Positions 25,125-32,913 of a stretch of 64,000 nt of DNA are shown piece after piece (position 1 is the stretch's first letter; every line of letters begins with the position of its first letter). Under the pieces are notes generated by a model. That model saw only the letters and a list, made by a program, of their open reading frames with translations, did no database searches and was not told where the DNA came from. The stretch comes from DATKKG01 sp035543015 (lineage in GTDB: Archaea > Thermoproteota > Nitrososphaeria > Conexivisphaerales > DTJL01). The DNA lies in contig DATKKG010000061.1 in NCBI GenBank assembly GCA_035543015.1, positions 7,282 through 71,281 on the forward strand, written 5' to 3'. The position numbers and the translations under genes were made by a program.

Positions 25125-25202
25125 TGGTGCGAGGCGCGGGATTTGGACCCGCGTTGCCACCTTGGGAGGGTGACGTCCTAGACTAGGCTAGACCAGCCTC
25201 GC
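25125..25202 (-). tRNA. tRNA-Gly(CCC)
   Basis: On the minus strand the acceptor GCGAGGC pairs with GCCTCGC. A D-arm (GTCT/GGAC), anticodon stem TCACC/GGTGG around loop CTCCCAA (anticodon CCC) and T-arm GCGGG/CCCGC with loop TCCAAAT follow. The discriminator is A and CCA is encoded. An AAAATACG TATA-like element lies about 25 bases upstream. Its 3' end is the attachment core of the neighbouring integrated element. Confidence 0.95.
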
Positions 25203-25229
25203 CCAACGGAGCTATCTGTACGGCGTATT

Positions 25230-25691
25230 TTACCTTTCGTCCGGGCTCGAGGAGTCGTCGCGCGGCTCGTCAGCCTTCGGCACCCCGGGTCTCCCCTTTC
25301 CCCCAGAGCCCATGCCGGACACCACCTGTTCGACGTACTCGAGCGTTATCACCCCGGAGTTGATCAAGTTCGTGAGGGCGTTCGCGGACGCTATCCCGGT
25401 GACCCTTCCCGACGTGCCCCTGATCTCCCTCCACCGCAGCTTGGTGTTGCCGCTCTTGGACTCGTATATGATGCCGAGGACGTCCCTGGCGTCGACGAAG
25501 CTTATCTCACGTATCTTCTTCAGGCTCGCCTTATCCGTGGCCTCTACGTATATGGCCCCCTGGCCGCTCTCCCGCTCGGGGAAGACGTCGGGGTCGTGGT
25601 AGTAGCTTTCAGGGATGTAGGAACGGCAGGTGCTGTAGATAAGGAACATCCTGAACCTTTCAAGTGTGGCTTCAATGTTAATCTCGACCAT
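25230..25691 (-). CDS. Conserved hypothetical protein
   Basis: A 153-residue soluble protein with an alpha/beta N-terminal part (LERFRMFLIYSTCRSYIPES), a central IYVEATDKASLKKIREISFV segment and an acidic, serine-rich low-complexity tail (GSGGKGRPGVPKADEPRDDS). I recognise no domain. It is immediately upstream of tRNA-Gly on the same strand and probably chromosomal rather than part of the element. Confidence 0.55.
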   Translation of the reverse strand: MVEINIEATLERFRMFLIYSTCRSYIPESYYHDPDVFPERESGQGAIYVEATDKASLKKIREISFVDARDVLGIIYESKSGNTKLRWREIRGTSGRVTGIASANALTNLINSGVITLEYVEQVVSGMGSGGKGRPGVPKADEPRDDSSSPDER

Positions 25692-25733
25692 GGATGTGCC
25701 ACTTACAGCGCTTAAGCTAGGGGAGTCAAGTAA

Positions 25734-26534
25734 TTAATGGCTATGCCTTCGGGCCGGCCCCTCTCTTGGAGGCCCCGCGTCAGGAGCCTCCTGGTCCAGC
25801 CGAAAGACATCCAGCAGGGAGACCCCCGATTCGTCTATCTTCATGTTGATCTGCCAGCTCTCTACGCCCTTCTCTGCCGCCTCCTCGGCCGCGTCCGCTA
25901 TCTTCGAGTTCGAGCTGTCCCTGGGAGGTCGCCTGAAGGGGGGCGCGTCGTAGAGGTAGCAGAGGGCTATCAGGGCCCTCCTCCCTCCTCCAACGTAGGC
26001 GGACAGCTCCGAGAAGTGGCGTATCAGCCTGTCGAAGGAGTCGAACTTCGAGTGGCCCACCGTCGGTCCCCCTCTGGAATCGAGCGTGATGAGAGGCGTC
26101 TTGATCTCCAGGAGGGAGTCGCCGACCTTGAAGTCTATCCTGGAGTGGCCAATTCTGACTTCTCTGCACACCTCCCCGGAGGCCATCGAAGAGAGCTGTC
26201 CATTTGCCAGGAAGTGGTGCACGTACCGGTTGGCGGCCGTCTGGTTGATGCCGATCCAGTCTCCGCCTCGGCCTGCGGAGGCACCGGGGGACACCGCCTC
26301 CACGGTGTACGCCGTCTTCCTCCCCTTTCCCGTCCCCCGCGAAAGGAGGCAGCGCAGGCCTTCCACCTTCAGGTCCCCGATGCGACCGGTGGTGGGGCAG
26401 TGGCACCTATACGTCCGGCCCCCCGTCCTGACCATCATCACGAACCTGTTCGGCCTTGAGACTACGACCCCTTCTCGGAGCCTGGGGTAGAACCTGAGCC
26501 TGGTGCCGTCATGACTTTCCGCCCGGGCCACCAC
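25734..26534 (-). CDS. sfsA: SfsA family protein (putative DNA-binding/nuclease fold)
   Basis: The SfsA pattern is evident: an OB-like N-terminal domain (RPNRFVMMVRTGG, HCPTTGRIGDL), then WIGINQTAANRYVHHFL, EVRIGHSRIDFKV and LLEIKTPLITL, which carries the acidic-lysine nuclease-like motif. SfsA was named for a maltose-regulation effect in E. coli and has a PD-(D/E)XK-like fold. The start may be slightly internal; the frame begins with GTG. No operon partner. Confidence 0.85.
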   Translation of the reverse strand: MVARAESHDGTRLRFYPRLREGVVVSRPNRFVMMVRTGGRTYRCHCPTTGRIGDLKVEGLRCLLSRGTGKGRKTAYTVEAVSPGASAGRGGDWIGINQTAANRYVHHFLANGQLSSMASGEVCREVRIGHSRIDFKVGDSLLEIKTPLITLDSRGGPTVGHSKFDSFDRLIRHFSELSAYVGGGRRALIALCYLYDAPPFRRPPRDSSNSKIADAAEEAAEKGVESWQINMKIDESGVSLLDVFRLDQEAPDAGPPREGPARRHSH

Positions 26535-26627
26535 GTCTTCCGGGACGGGCCGCCAGTATCTAAGGCTCTCCGGTCAAGCGGCGGGCGGCGGGATATCGTT
26601 AATAGGCGACGCGGCCGGTCTTGCAGA

Positions 26628-26688
26628 CGGCGATGAAGACTCTAGCCCATGCGACTTCGGGATGAGCTGGATCTTGAGTTCTGAGCCG
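26628..26688 (+). ncRNA. Candidate C/D-box sRNA
   Basis: A terminal stem CGGC (26628-26631) and GCCG (26685-26688) brackets a C-like box GATGA (26632-26636) and D box CTGA (26681-26684). There is an internal C'-like GGATGA at about 26660, and the spacing (53 nt from C to D) is normal for archaeal 2'-O-methylation guides. A TATA-like CGTTAATAG lies about 25 bases upstream. The D' box is poor. The seven bases before the D box (TTGAGTT) could pair with the universal AACTCAA of 16S rRNA, but that match is short. Confidence 0.45.
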
Positions 26689-26844
26689 ACCACGTCAGAG
26701 CGCCCCACCGGGAGGAATCGCTGAGACCTGCCTCTCCAGAGGGACCGGTCGAGAGGCATCTGAGCTACTGACCTTTTCGACGGTGACAGAGATTAAAAGT
26801 TCTTAAGGGCAAAAATTGCCACCACTATCAGAGGTTAATTACCG

Positions 26845-28440
26845 TTGGAGCTGGAAGGTCCCAAGCCGCCCAGGCAGCTCATGTCGAAGACCAAGAGCAT
26901 CTGCCCGGAATGCAACAGGATAATCCAGGCAGACATATTCGAGAGGGACGGCAAGGTCTTCATCTCCAAGGAGTGCCCCGAGCACGGGTCCTACGAGGAC
27001 CTGTACTTCGGAGACTACGACATGTACATGCGCTTCTCCAGGTACGCCAAGGACGGCAGGGGGATAGCGAATCCCGAGATCAAGGCCCAGGGAATCAACT
27101 GCCCCGCGGGGTGCGGCCTCTGCTCCAACCACCTCAGCCACACGGCCCTCGGGAACATCGTCGTGACCAACCGCTGCGACCTGAACTGCTGGTACTGCTT
27201 CTTCTACGCCGAGAAGGCCGGCTACATCTACGAGCCCTCCCTGGACCAGATTCGAGCGATGGTGAAGAAGATGAGGGGGGAGGAGCCCATCGGGGGTGCG
27301 GCGATACAGCTTACCGGGGGCGAGCCGACCCTTCGCGAGGACCTCGTCGACATAGTAACGATCTGCCACGAGGAAGGGATCGAGCACGTCCAGCTCAACA
27401 CCGACGGCATCAACCTCGCGAAGGACCCCACCCTGGCCCAGCGGGTGAGGGACGCCGGGGTGAACACGGTCTACCTGAGCTTCGACGGGGTGACGCCCAA
27501 GACCAACCCCAAGAACTTCTGGGAGATACCGGCCGTCCTGAGGAACTGCAGGGCCGCATCCCTGGGCCTAGTGCTGGTTCCCACCGTGATCAGGGGCATG
27601 AACGACTACGAGGTGGGTGACATGATAAGGTACGGGTTCAAGAACAGGGACGTCGTGAGGGCGGTCAACTTCCAGCCCGTGTCGCTCGTCGGAAGGCTCA
27701 CGAGGCAGGACCTGGCCAAGCTGAGGATCACGATCCCCGACGTCATCAAGCGCGTCGAGGAGCAGACGGACGGCGTCATCTGCAAGGACGATTGGTTCCC
27801 CGTTCCGTCATCCCTGCCGTTCTCCACGTTCGTCGAAGCCTGGGTAGGGACGCCCCAGTACGAGCTGACGACCCACTTTGCGTGCGGCGCGGCCACGTAC
27901 ATATTCGAGAAGGACGGAAAGATGGTGCCCCTGACGCGGTTCATCGACATACCCGGGCTCCTAGAGTTCCTGAATCTGGAGTCGGACGCCTTGAATCAGG
28001 GAAGGTCCAAGCTGGTGGCCGGCGCCAAGCTCCTCCTGCGGCTCAGGAAGTTCATCGACTCGGACAAGGCCCCCGAGGGAATGAAGCTGGGCGACATCCT
28101 CTACGACTCCATCGTGAAGCACGACTACACTTCGCTTGGGGAGTTCCACAAGCGCTCCCTGTTCCTGGGCATGATGCACTTCATGGACAAGTACAACCAC
28201 GACGAGGAGAGGGTGCGCCGCTGCGACGTTCACTACATGACTCCCGACGGCCGCATCATACCGTTCTGCAGCTTCAACGTGATCCCGGAGTGGTACAGGG
28301 ATGCCATCCAGAAGAAGTACTCCATCCCGATAGAGGACTGGGAGAAGCGCACCGGCAAGACCCTCAAGGAAGGGTACTACAAGCGGGGACCGGTCCCCGC
28401 CGGGAACGACCAGAACCTCCTGACGGCCTCGACGGCATAG
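26845..28440 (+). CDS. tes: Radical SAM tetraether lipid synthase-like protein (Tes/GDGT-MAS family)
   Basis: 531 residues. An N-terminal zinc-like region (SICPECN, KECPEHGSY), a second cysteine set (NCPAGCGLCSNH), the radical SAM motif in NRCDLNCWYCFFYAEKAG, then QLTGGEPTLREDL and LNTDGINL. This is the layout of the M. jannaschii MJ0619-type enzyme that joins archaeol chains into tetraethers. Its presence fits a GDGT-making archaeon. Start: TTG at 26845 preceded by GAGGT at 26831-26835; an ATG at 26881 is an alternative. TATA-like TTAAAAG is near 26793. Confidence 0.85.
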   Translation: MELEGPKPPRQLMSKTKSICPECNRIIQADIFERDGKVFISKECPEHGSYEDLYFGDYDMYMRFSRYAKDGRGIANPEIKAQGINCPAGCGLCSNHLSHTALGNIVVTNRCDLNCWYCFFYAEKAGYIYEPSLDQIRAMVKKMRGEEPIGGAAIQLTGGEPTLREDLVDIVTICHEEGIEHVQLNTDGINLAKDPTLAQRVRDAGVNTVYLSFDGVTPKTNPKNFWEIPAVLRNCRAASLGLVLVPTVIRGMNDYEVGDMIRYGFKNRDVVRAVNFQPVSLVGRLTRQDLAKLRITIPDVIKRVEEQTDGVICKDDWFPVPSSLPFSTFVEAWVGTPQYELTTHFACGAATYIFEKDGKMVPLTRFIDIPGLLEFLNLESDALNQGRSKLVAGAKLLLRLRKFIDSDKAPEGMKLGDILYDSIVKHDYTSLGEFHKRSLFLGMMHFMDKYNHDEERVRRCDVHYMTPDGRIIPFCSFNVIPEWYRDAIQKKYSIPIEDWEKRTGKTLKEGYYKRGPVPAGNDQNLLTASTA

Positions 28441-28508
28441 GAGAAGGGCACTTTCAAAAGCGGCAGATCGATGAATGCATGAATACTTTCATTCTGCTCC
28501 ACATAGAT

Positions 28509-28523
28509 AATCCACTGCAAACC
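28509..28523. promoter_or_regulatory. Possible mini-ORB site upstream of cdc6
   Basis: TCCACTGCAAAC (28511-28522) differs at one position from the TCCANTGGAAAC-like mini origin-recognition box, 33 bases before the cdc6 start. The surrounding 110 bases are AT-rich compared with the flanks. Only one copy was seen, so this is a weak origin candidate. Confidence 0.3.
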
Positions 28524-28555
28524 ATGATAAGTGTTATAACCTGTAAAACTGTGTT

Positions 28556-29710
28556 GTGACGTGGATGGGCTCGTCTGTCTTCAAGGAGGAGTACAAGCTC
28601 CTTCCGGACCACCTGCCCGAGAAGATACCCCACCGTGAAGGCGAGCTCGCGCAACTCAGGAGGATGTACTCCTCCTTGCTCTCCCCCGTCCCCACCCCCG
28701 CCACCTCCTTCCTGCTGGGTCCGGTGGGCACGGGCAAGACGATGCTGGCCAGGAAGCTCTGCGGCGGCCTGGAGGAGGACGGCAGGAGGAACGGCTTCAT
28801 TGTCAAGGCGATCACGGTGAACTGCAGGATAGACAAGGGACCGTCGTCCGTGCTCAACCGGATGGTGGAGTCCCTCGGCCTCACCTTCCCAAAGAGGGGC
28901 TACGAAGTGCAGGAGACCCTGCGATTCCTCATGGACGAGCTCCTTCAGATGAAGGCCAGGCTGCTCCTAGTGCTGGACGAAGTCGACAGCCTCGTGTCGG
29001 CCAGCGGAGCTGCCTTCCTCTACACCCTCGCGAGGATAAACGAAACGGTGAGCTCGCCAGTGCTCTCCCTCCTGATGATTTCGAAGGACCTGAGGTTCTT
29101 CTGGGAGGTGGACGCCAGCACCCGCAGCTCCCTGCAGAAGGCGGTCGTCAAGCTGTCCCCTTACACTGCGGACCAGCTCCTGGCGATAGTCCTGAGCAGG
29201 AGCGAAGAGGCCCTCAACCCCGGGGTGCTGGGGGAGGACACGGCCCGCCTGATAGCCGGGACGGCGGCCGACTCTGGCGACGCCAGGTACGCCATCGAGC
29301 TCCTCTACAGGTCCGCCAAGATGGCCGACTACAACGGCGCGGAAAGGGTCAGGGCGGCCGACGTGCAGGAGGCCAGGAACAGCCTCCCGCCCCAGGTCAG
29401 CCTCGAGGAGCTGAACTACCTGAGCCGCCATGAGCGGATAGTCCTCCTGGCCGCCGCGCGCCTGCTGAGGCCCGCCGACAAGGCGTTCGTGTCCACCGGG
29501 GAGCTGGAGGCCGAGTACGGCACGATCTGCTCTTCGATGAGCCTGAAGCCCCGCCGCCACACCATGATCTGGATGTCGATACAGAACCTGAAGGCCAGGG
29601 GCTTCTTCGTCGCGTCGCAGTCCGGGAAGGGCAGGAGGGGGCGGACGACGCTCATAGGCCTGAACATCTCCCCGCAGGAGGTCATCAGGACGTGCTCGGG
29701 GGAGGAGTAG
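28556..29710 (+). CDS. cdc6: Orc1/Cdc6 family replication initiator
   Basis: A 384-residue AAA+ protein: Walker A GPVGTGKT (55-62), Walker B LLLVLDEVDSL (136-146), a sensor-1 region LLMISKDLRFFWEVD, then STRSSLQ with the arginine region, and a C-terminal winged helix (about 300-375). It binds origins and loads MCM. A TTATAAC element ends about 22 bases upstream of the GTG at 28556 (ATG at 28565 is an alternative), so the mRNA is probably leaderless. A small winged-helix gene follows one base later. Confidence 0.92.
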   Translation: MTWMGSSVFKEEYKLLPDHLPEKIPHREGELAQLRRMYSSLLSPVPTPATSFLLGPVGTGKTMLARKLCGGLEEDGRRNGFIVKAITVNCRIDKGPSSVLNRMVESLGLTFPKRGYEVQETLRFLMDELLQMKARLLLVLDEVDSLVSASGAAFLYTLARINETVSSPVLSLLMISKDLRFFWEVDASTRSSLQKAVVKLSPYTADQLLAIVLSRSEEALNPGVLGEDTARLIAGTAADSGDARYAIELLYRSAKMADYNGAERVRAADVQEARNSLPPQVSLEELNYLSRHERIVLLAAARLLRPADKAFVSTGELEAEYGTICSSMSLKPRRHTMIWMSIQNLKARGFFVASQSGKGRRGRTTLIGLNISPQEVIRTCSGEE

Positions 29711-29711
29711 G

Positions 29712-30011
29712 TTGGAGCAGCTGAGGCTGGAGGATGTCCTGGGGGCGGCCGGAAAGGTGAAGGTCCTCCTCCTTCTCATCGGCCAGGAGGAGATGAACAT
29801 CTCTCAGATCGTCAAGCTTTCGGGGTTGGAGCACTCCTCCGTGCAGAAGCACCTGAAGTCGCTGTGCGACCAGCACCTGGTCAGGGAGAAGAGGTACGGC
29901 AGGATCAGGATATTCGCCCTGGAGGAGAAGAACCCCTACGTGGCGCTGCTGAAGAGGTTCTTCGCCGACTGGAGGAGGCTGGGCGAAGGCCAGGCGGCCG
30001 GATACGCCTGA
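29712..30011 (+). CDS. ArsR-like winged-helix DNA-binding protein
   Basis: A 99-residue helix-turn-helix protein (LLLIGQEEMNISQIVKLSGL, SSVQKHLKSLCDQHLVREK, and a wing YGRIRIFALEEKN). The TTG start is one base after the cdc6 stop, so the two are co-transcribed. It may act as a regulator of cdc6 or replication, which is inference from position. Confidence 0.75.
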   Translation: MEQLRLEDVLGAAGKVKVLLLLIGQEEMNISQIVKLSGLEHSSVQKHLKSLCDQHLVREKRYGRIRIFALEEKNPYVALLKRFFADWRRLGEGQAAGYA

Positions 30012-30067
30012 AGGGACAACGATAGCGTTTTAACCGGTGGAATGGATATCGGATGCAGTGAACACCC

Positions 30068-30505
30068 TTGGCTAGGATGGTGGATATCTCGGCGAAGCCG
30101 GTCGTCCGGAGGGAGGCCGTCGCCGAGGGCTTCATAGAGCTCAACAGCGGGACGATCAGGGCCATCAGGGAGAAGCGCCTCGAAAAGGGCGACGCGGAGG
30201 AGATCGCCAAGCTGGGCGCGATAACCGCCGGGAAGCGCACCTCCGAGATACTCATGCTCTGCCATCCGATACCCATCGAGTCCTTCGAGGTGGACGTGAA
30301 GGTGGAGAAGGACGGGGTCAGGGTCACCAGCCACGTCGTGGCCCTCGCCAAGACGGGGGTTGAGATGGAGGCGCTGACCGCCGTGGCCATGGGCCTTCTG
30401 AACGTGTGGGATGTGACCAAGAAGTACGAGAAGGACGCCCAGGGGCAGTACCCCTCCACCGCCATCAGGGACATACACGTCGTGCGCAAGGTGAAGAAGC
30501 AGTGA
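30068..30505 (+). CDS. moaC: Cyclic pyranopterin monophosphate synthase MoaC
   Basis: The 145-residue protein contains the MoaC signatures MVDISAKPVVRREAVAEG, LCHPIPI, TGVEMEALTAV and the C-terminal lysine/aspartate segment (KDAQGQYPSTAIRDIHV). It converts the MoaA product to cyclic pyranopterin monophosphate in molybdenum/tungsten cofactor synthesis. It overlaps the moaB start (GTGA), giving a moaCB operon. Confidence 0.95.
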   Translation: MARMVDISAKPVVRREAVAEGFIELNSGTIRAIREKRLEKGDAEEIAKLGAITAGKRTSEILMLCHPIPIESFEVDVKVEKDGVRVTSHVVALAKTGVEMEALTAVAMGLLNVWDVTKKYEKDAQGQYPSTAIRDIHVVRKVKKQ

Positions 30506-31029
30506 GCGAGCCGGCCGAGCACCACCACCATGACAGGAGCGACCTCCGGATAGGCGTAGTAACCGTCAGCACATCGAGATCCGCCGCCGCCAGGAACGGG
30601 AAGGAGTTCAAGGACGAGTCTGGCGAAGGAGCCTGCGCCATCGCGGTCGCGCGCGGATACCGTGTGACCTTCAGGAAGCTGGTGGGCGACGATATGAACG
30701 AGATCCGGCGCGCCTTCACCGAGGGGCTGGCCACGGGGCTCGTGGACGCCTTGGTATTTGTCGGCGGGACAGGGGCGGCCTCGTCGGACGTGACGCCGGA
30801 GGCCGTGGAGCCGATGCTGAAGAAGACCCTCCCCGGCTTCGGTGAGCTCTTCCGCGAAAGGAGCAGCCAGAGGATAGGCGTGAGCGCAGCTCTCAGCCGG
30901 GCCTTGGCGGGCACAGTGGACGAGTTCGCCGTCTTCTGTCTCCCCGGCTCGACGGACGGCTCTTCCCTGGGTATGGAGATGGCGATGGAGCTCCTTCCAC
31001 ATCTGAAGGCGCTGCTAGGTCCCGCCTAG
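30502..31029 (+). CDS. moaB: MoaB/MogA family molybdopterin adenylyltransferase
   Basis: 175 residues from the GTG overlapping the moaC stop. IGVVTVSTSRS, the GGTGAASSDVTPEAVEPMLK loop and FCLPGSTDGSS are the nucleotide- and pterin-binding signatures. It adenylylates molybdopterin before metal insertion. An N-terminal histidine run (EHHHHD) is notable. Upstream frames that reach 30406 pass through moaC in the wrong frame. The last 15 bases overlap the convergent Cys-rich gene. Confidence 0.92.
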   Translation: MSEPAEHHHHDRSDLRIGVVTVSTSRSAAARNGKEFKDESGEGACAIAVARGYRVTFRKLVGDDMNEIRRAFTEGLATGLVDALVFVGGTGAASSDVTPEAVEPMLKKTLPGFGELFRERSSQRIGVSAALSRALAGTVDEFAVFCLPGSTDGSSLGMEMAMELLPHLKALLGPA

Positions 31030-31371
31030 GGAGTCGGCCCACTTCTTCCTGTATGTGGCCAGGTCCCCTCCAGCGCAGTCCGAGCAGAGGCACCTGCCGC
31101 CCACGGAGTCCACGGAACATATCGCCCTGAAGGAGCAGTCGGCGCAGGAAGCGTCCTTGCCGCATGTGAAGCACTTGAAGGAGAAGTAGACCTCCCCTCC
31201 CGCCGCGGCCGCTATGATGCGCTTCGCCGCGGCAAGGTCGGCGCTCGACCTGATGAAGAACCCGCGCCCGGTCTTGTATTCGACTCCCGCCTTCATCAGC
31301 TCCTTGAAGGCCGCCGTGCCCAGCCTTGGCAGGTTGACCCAGGTCTCGAGGGGGATCCTAGTCTCCGCCAT
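31015..31371 (-). CDS. Cysteine-rich zinc- or iron-sulfur-binding hypothetical protein
   Basis: 118 residues with an N-terminal helical domain (LPRLGTAAFKELMKAGVEY) and a C-terminal cluster of eight cysteines (CFTCGKDASCADC, C, CLCSDC) that could hold two metal ions. No named family recognised. It lies one base downstream of ecfT on the same strand, so may belong to the ECF operon. Confidence 0.6.
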   Translation of the reverse strand: MAETRIPLETWVNLPRLGTAAFKELMKAGVEYKTGRGFFIRSSADLAAAKRIIAAAAGGEVYFSFKCFTCGKDASCADCSFRAICSVDSVGGRCLCSDCAGGDLATYRKKWADSLGGT

Positions 31372-31372
31372 G

Positions 31373-32104
31373 TCAGACCACCCGGAAGCAGAGAAGCACT
31401 CCAGCCCATACGGCGACCGTCACTAATAAGGCGGCGTAGTCCCTCGACTTCAGATGGAGCGCGTAGAGGGAGGTCGGGTTCTTCACGGCGCCGTAGCCTC
31501 TGGACTCCATGGCCTCGGCGAGCTCCCCGCTCCTCACCAGGGCGTTGACTATGAGGGGTATGAGCACCGGTATGAGGTTCCTCAGCCTCTTCGCAGGCCC
31601 TCCCTTGTCCATCTCCAGGCCCCTCGACTTCTGGGCGTCTATGATCTGGGTCAGGTCGAGCATAAGCACTGGGACGAACCTGACCGCCGTGACGAAGGCG
31701 AAGACGAAGTCCCTGGGGAGCCTGAACCATCGCATCACGTACTCCAGCTCGTCGGGTGAGGTGGTGACGAAGAACAGGGAGGTCGAGGCCACTATCGCCA
31801 TGAAGCGGAGGGTGAGGGTGGCGCTCCTGTAGAGCCCGTAGCTGAACACAAGGTTGATGACGAATATGAAAGCGGCGAAGGTCAGCGACACGCTCATCAC
31901 CTTGCCCAGCCTGCGCAGCGACTTCGCCAGGGCCGCAGGCACGGCTATGGCGCAGAACGCTATGGCCAGCTGGTAGAGGTCGGTCGTCAGCAGGGAGATC
32001 GAGAACAGAGCTATGGAGATCAGGAGCTTCACACGGGGGTCTAGGCGGTGGATGGGGGTGTCCTCATGCCTGAACCTCAGCCCCTCGGCCAGCAGGTGGG
32101 CCAT
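31373..32104 (-). CDS. ecfT: ECF transporter transmembrane component EcfT
   Basis: 243 residues from the ATG at 32104, which overlaps the upstream ATPase stop (ATGA). It shows the EcfT pattern: helices near the N-terminus after HRLDPRVKLLISIALF, and the coupling helices with ARS-like motifs (here AQKSRGLEMD and AEAMESRGYG). It links S components to the two ATPases for vitamin or metal uptake. Longer frames upstream are in the wrong frame of the ATPase gene. Confidence 0.9.
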   Translation of the reverse strand: MAHLLAEGLRFRHEDTPIHRLDPRVKLLISIALFSISLLTTDLYQLAIAFCAIAVPAALAKSLRRLGKVMSVSLTFAAFIFVINLVFSYGLYRSATLTLRFMAIVASTSLFFVTTSPDELEYVMRWFRLPRDFVFAFVTAVRFVPVLMLDLTQIIDAQKSRGLEMDKGGPAKRLRNLIPVLIPLIVNALVRSGELAEAMESRGYGAVKNPTSLYALHLKSRDYAALLVTVAVWAGVLLCFRVV

Positions 32105-32913
32105 CAGGGCTCCCTCCGTTCGAGCCAGTGGACCGCGTCGGAGACGTTGCGGAAGGAGGGGCTCCGGCCGAGCATCTTGGATATCGTGACCAGCTGCGGC
32201 TGCCTGAGCCCTGCGCTCTCCAGGAGGTCTGAATCGGAGTAGACCTCCTCCGGGTCGCCGTCCCTGACGACCTTGCCTGCGATCATGACCACCGTCCTGG
32301 CCCAAAGCGGCCAGAGGAACTCGAGGTCGTGGGAGACCACTATGACGGTCTTCTCCGCCTCCATGAGCCTCCTGATTGTCTCAAGGATGCGGAGCTTGCT
32401 GGGGTAGTCCTGGCCCACGGTGGGCTCGTCGAGGACGAGGACGTCGGGGTTCCAAGCGGTGACCGCGGCGATGCAGAGGCGCTTCTTCTCGCCGCCGCTG
32501 AGGGTCAGCGGAGCCCTCTTCCTCAGGTGTTCGAGGCCGAAGTAGCGGAAGACCTCGTCGGTACGCTTGGCGGCCTCATCTTCGGAGAAGCCGAAGTTCC
32601 TGAGGCCGAAGAGCACCTCGGCCTCGGCCGTCTCGGAGAAGAGCTGGTGGTCCGAGTTCTGGAAGACAAGGCCCACCCTGCGGGATAGCTCGGCGACGCT
32701 CTGCTCCCTGGTGTCCTTGCCGAAGACCCTGACGGTTCCCGAAGACGGCTTGAGAAGGCCGTTCAGGTGCTTGAGCAGGGTCGTCTTGCCGGCGCCGTTC
32801 CCGCCGACTATGGCGATCACCTCGCCCTTGTCAATGTCGAGGCTCACCCCGTCCAGGGCCACGACCCCGTTGGGCTGCCTGAAGGCGACGTCCCTAAGCT
32901 CGATTACCGCCAA
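32104..32913 (-). CDS. ecfA2: ECF transporter ATP-binding protein EcfA2
   Basis: 269 residues from a TTG at 32913 that overlaps the end of the previous ATPase gene. Walker A GGNGAGKTTLLKHL, Q-loop (VFQNSDHQLFSE), signature LSGGEKKRL and Walker B VLVLDEPTVGQD are complete. QNSDHQL is characteristic of ECF/cobalt-type ATPases. The annotatable upstream ATG would add residues read from the wrong frame of the neighbour. Confidence 0.92.
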   Translation of the reverse strand: MAVIELRDVAFRQPNGVVALDGVSLDIDKGEVIAIVGGNGAGKTTLLKHLNGLLKPSSGTVRVFGKDTREQSVAELSRRVGLVFQNSDHQLFSETAEAEVLFGLRNFGFSEDEAAKRTDEVFRYFGLEHLRKRAPLTLSGGEKKRLCIAAVTAWNPDVLVLDEPTVGQDYPSKLRILETIRRLMEAEKTVIVVSHDLEFLWPLWARTVVMIAGKVVRDGDPEEVYSDSDLLESAGLRQPQLVTISKMLGRSPSFRNVSDAVHWLERREP

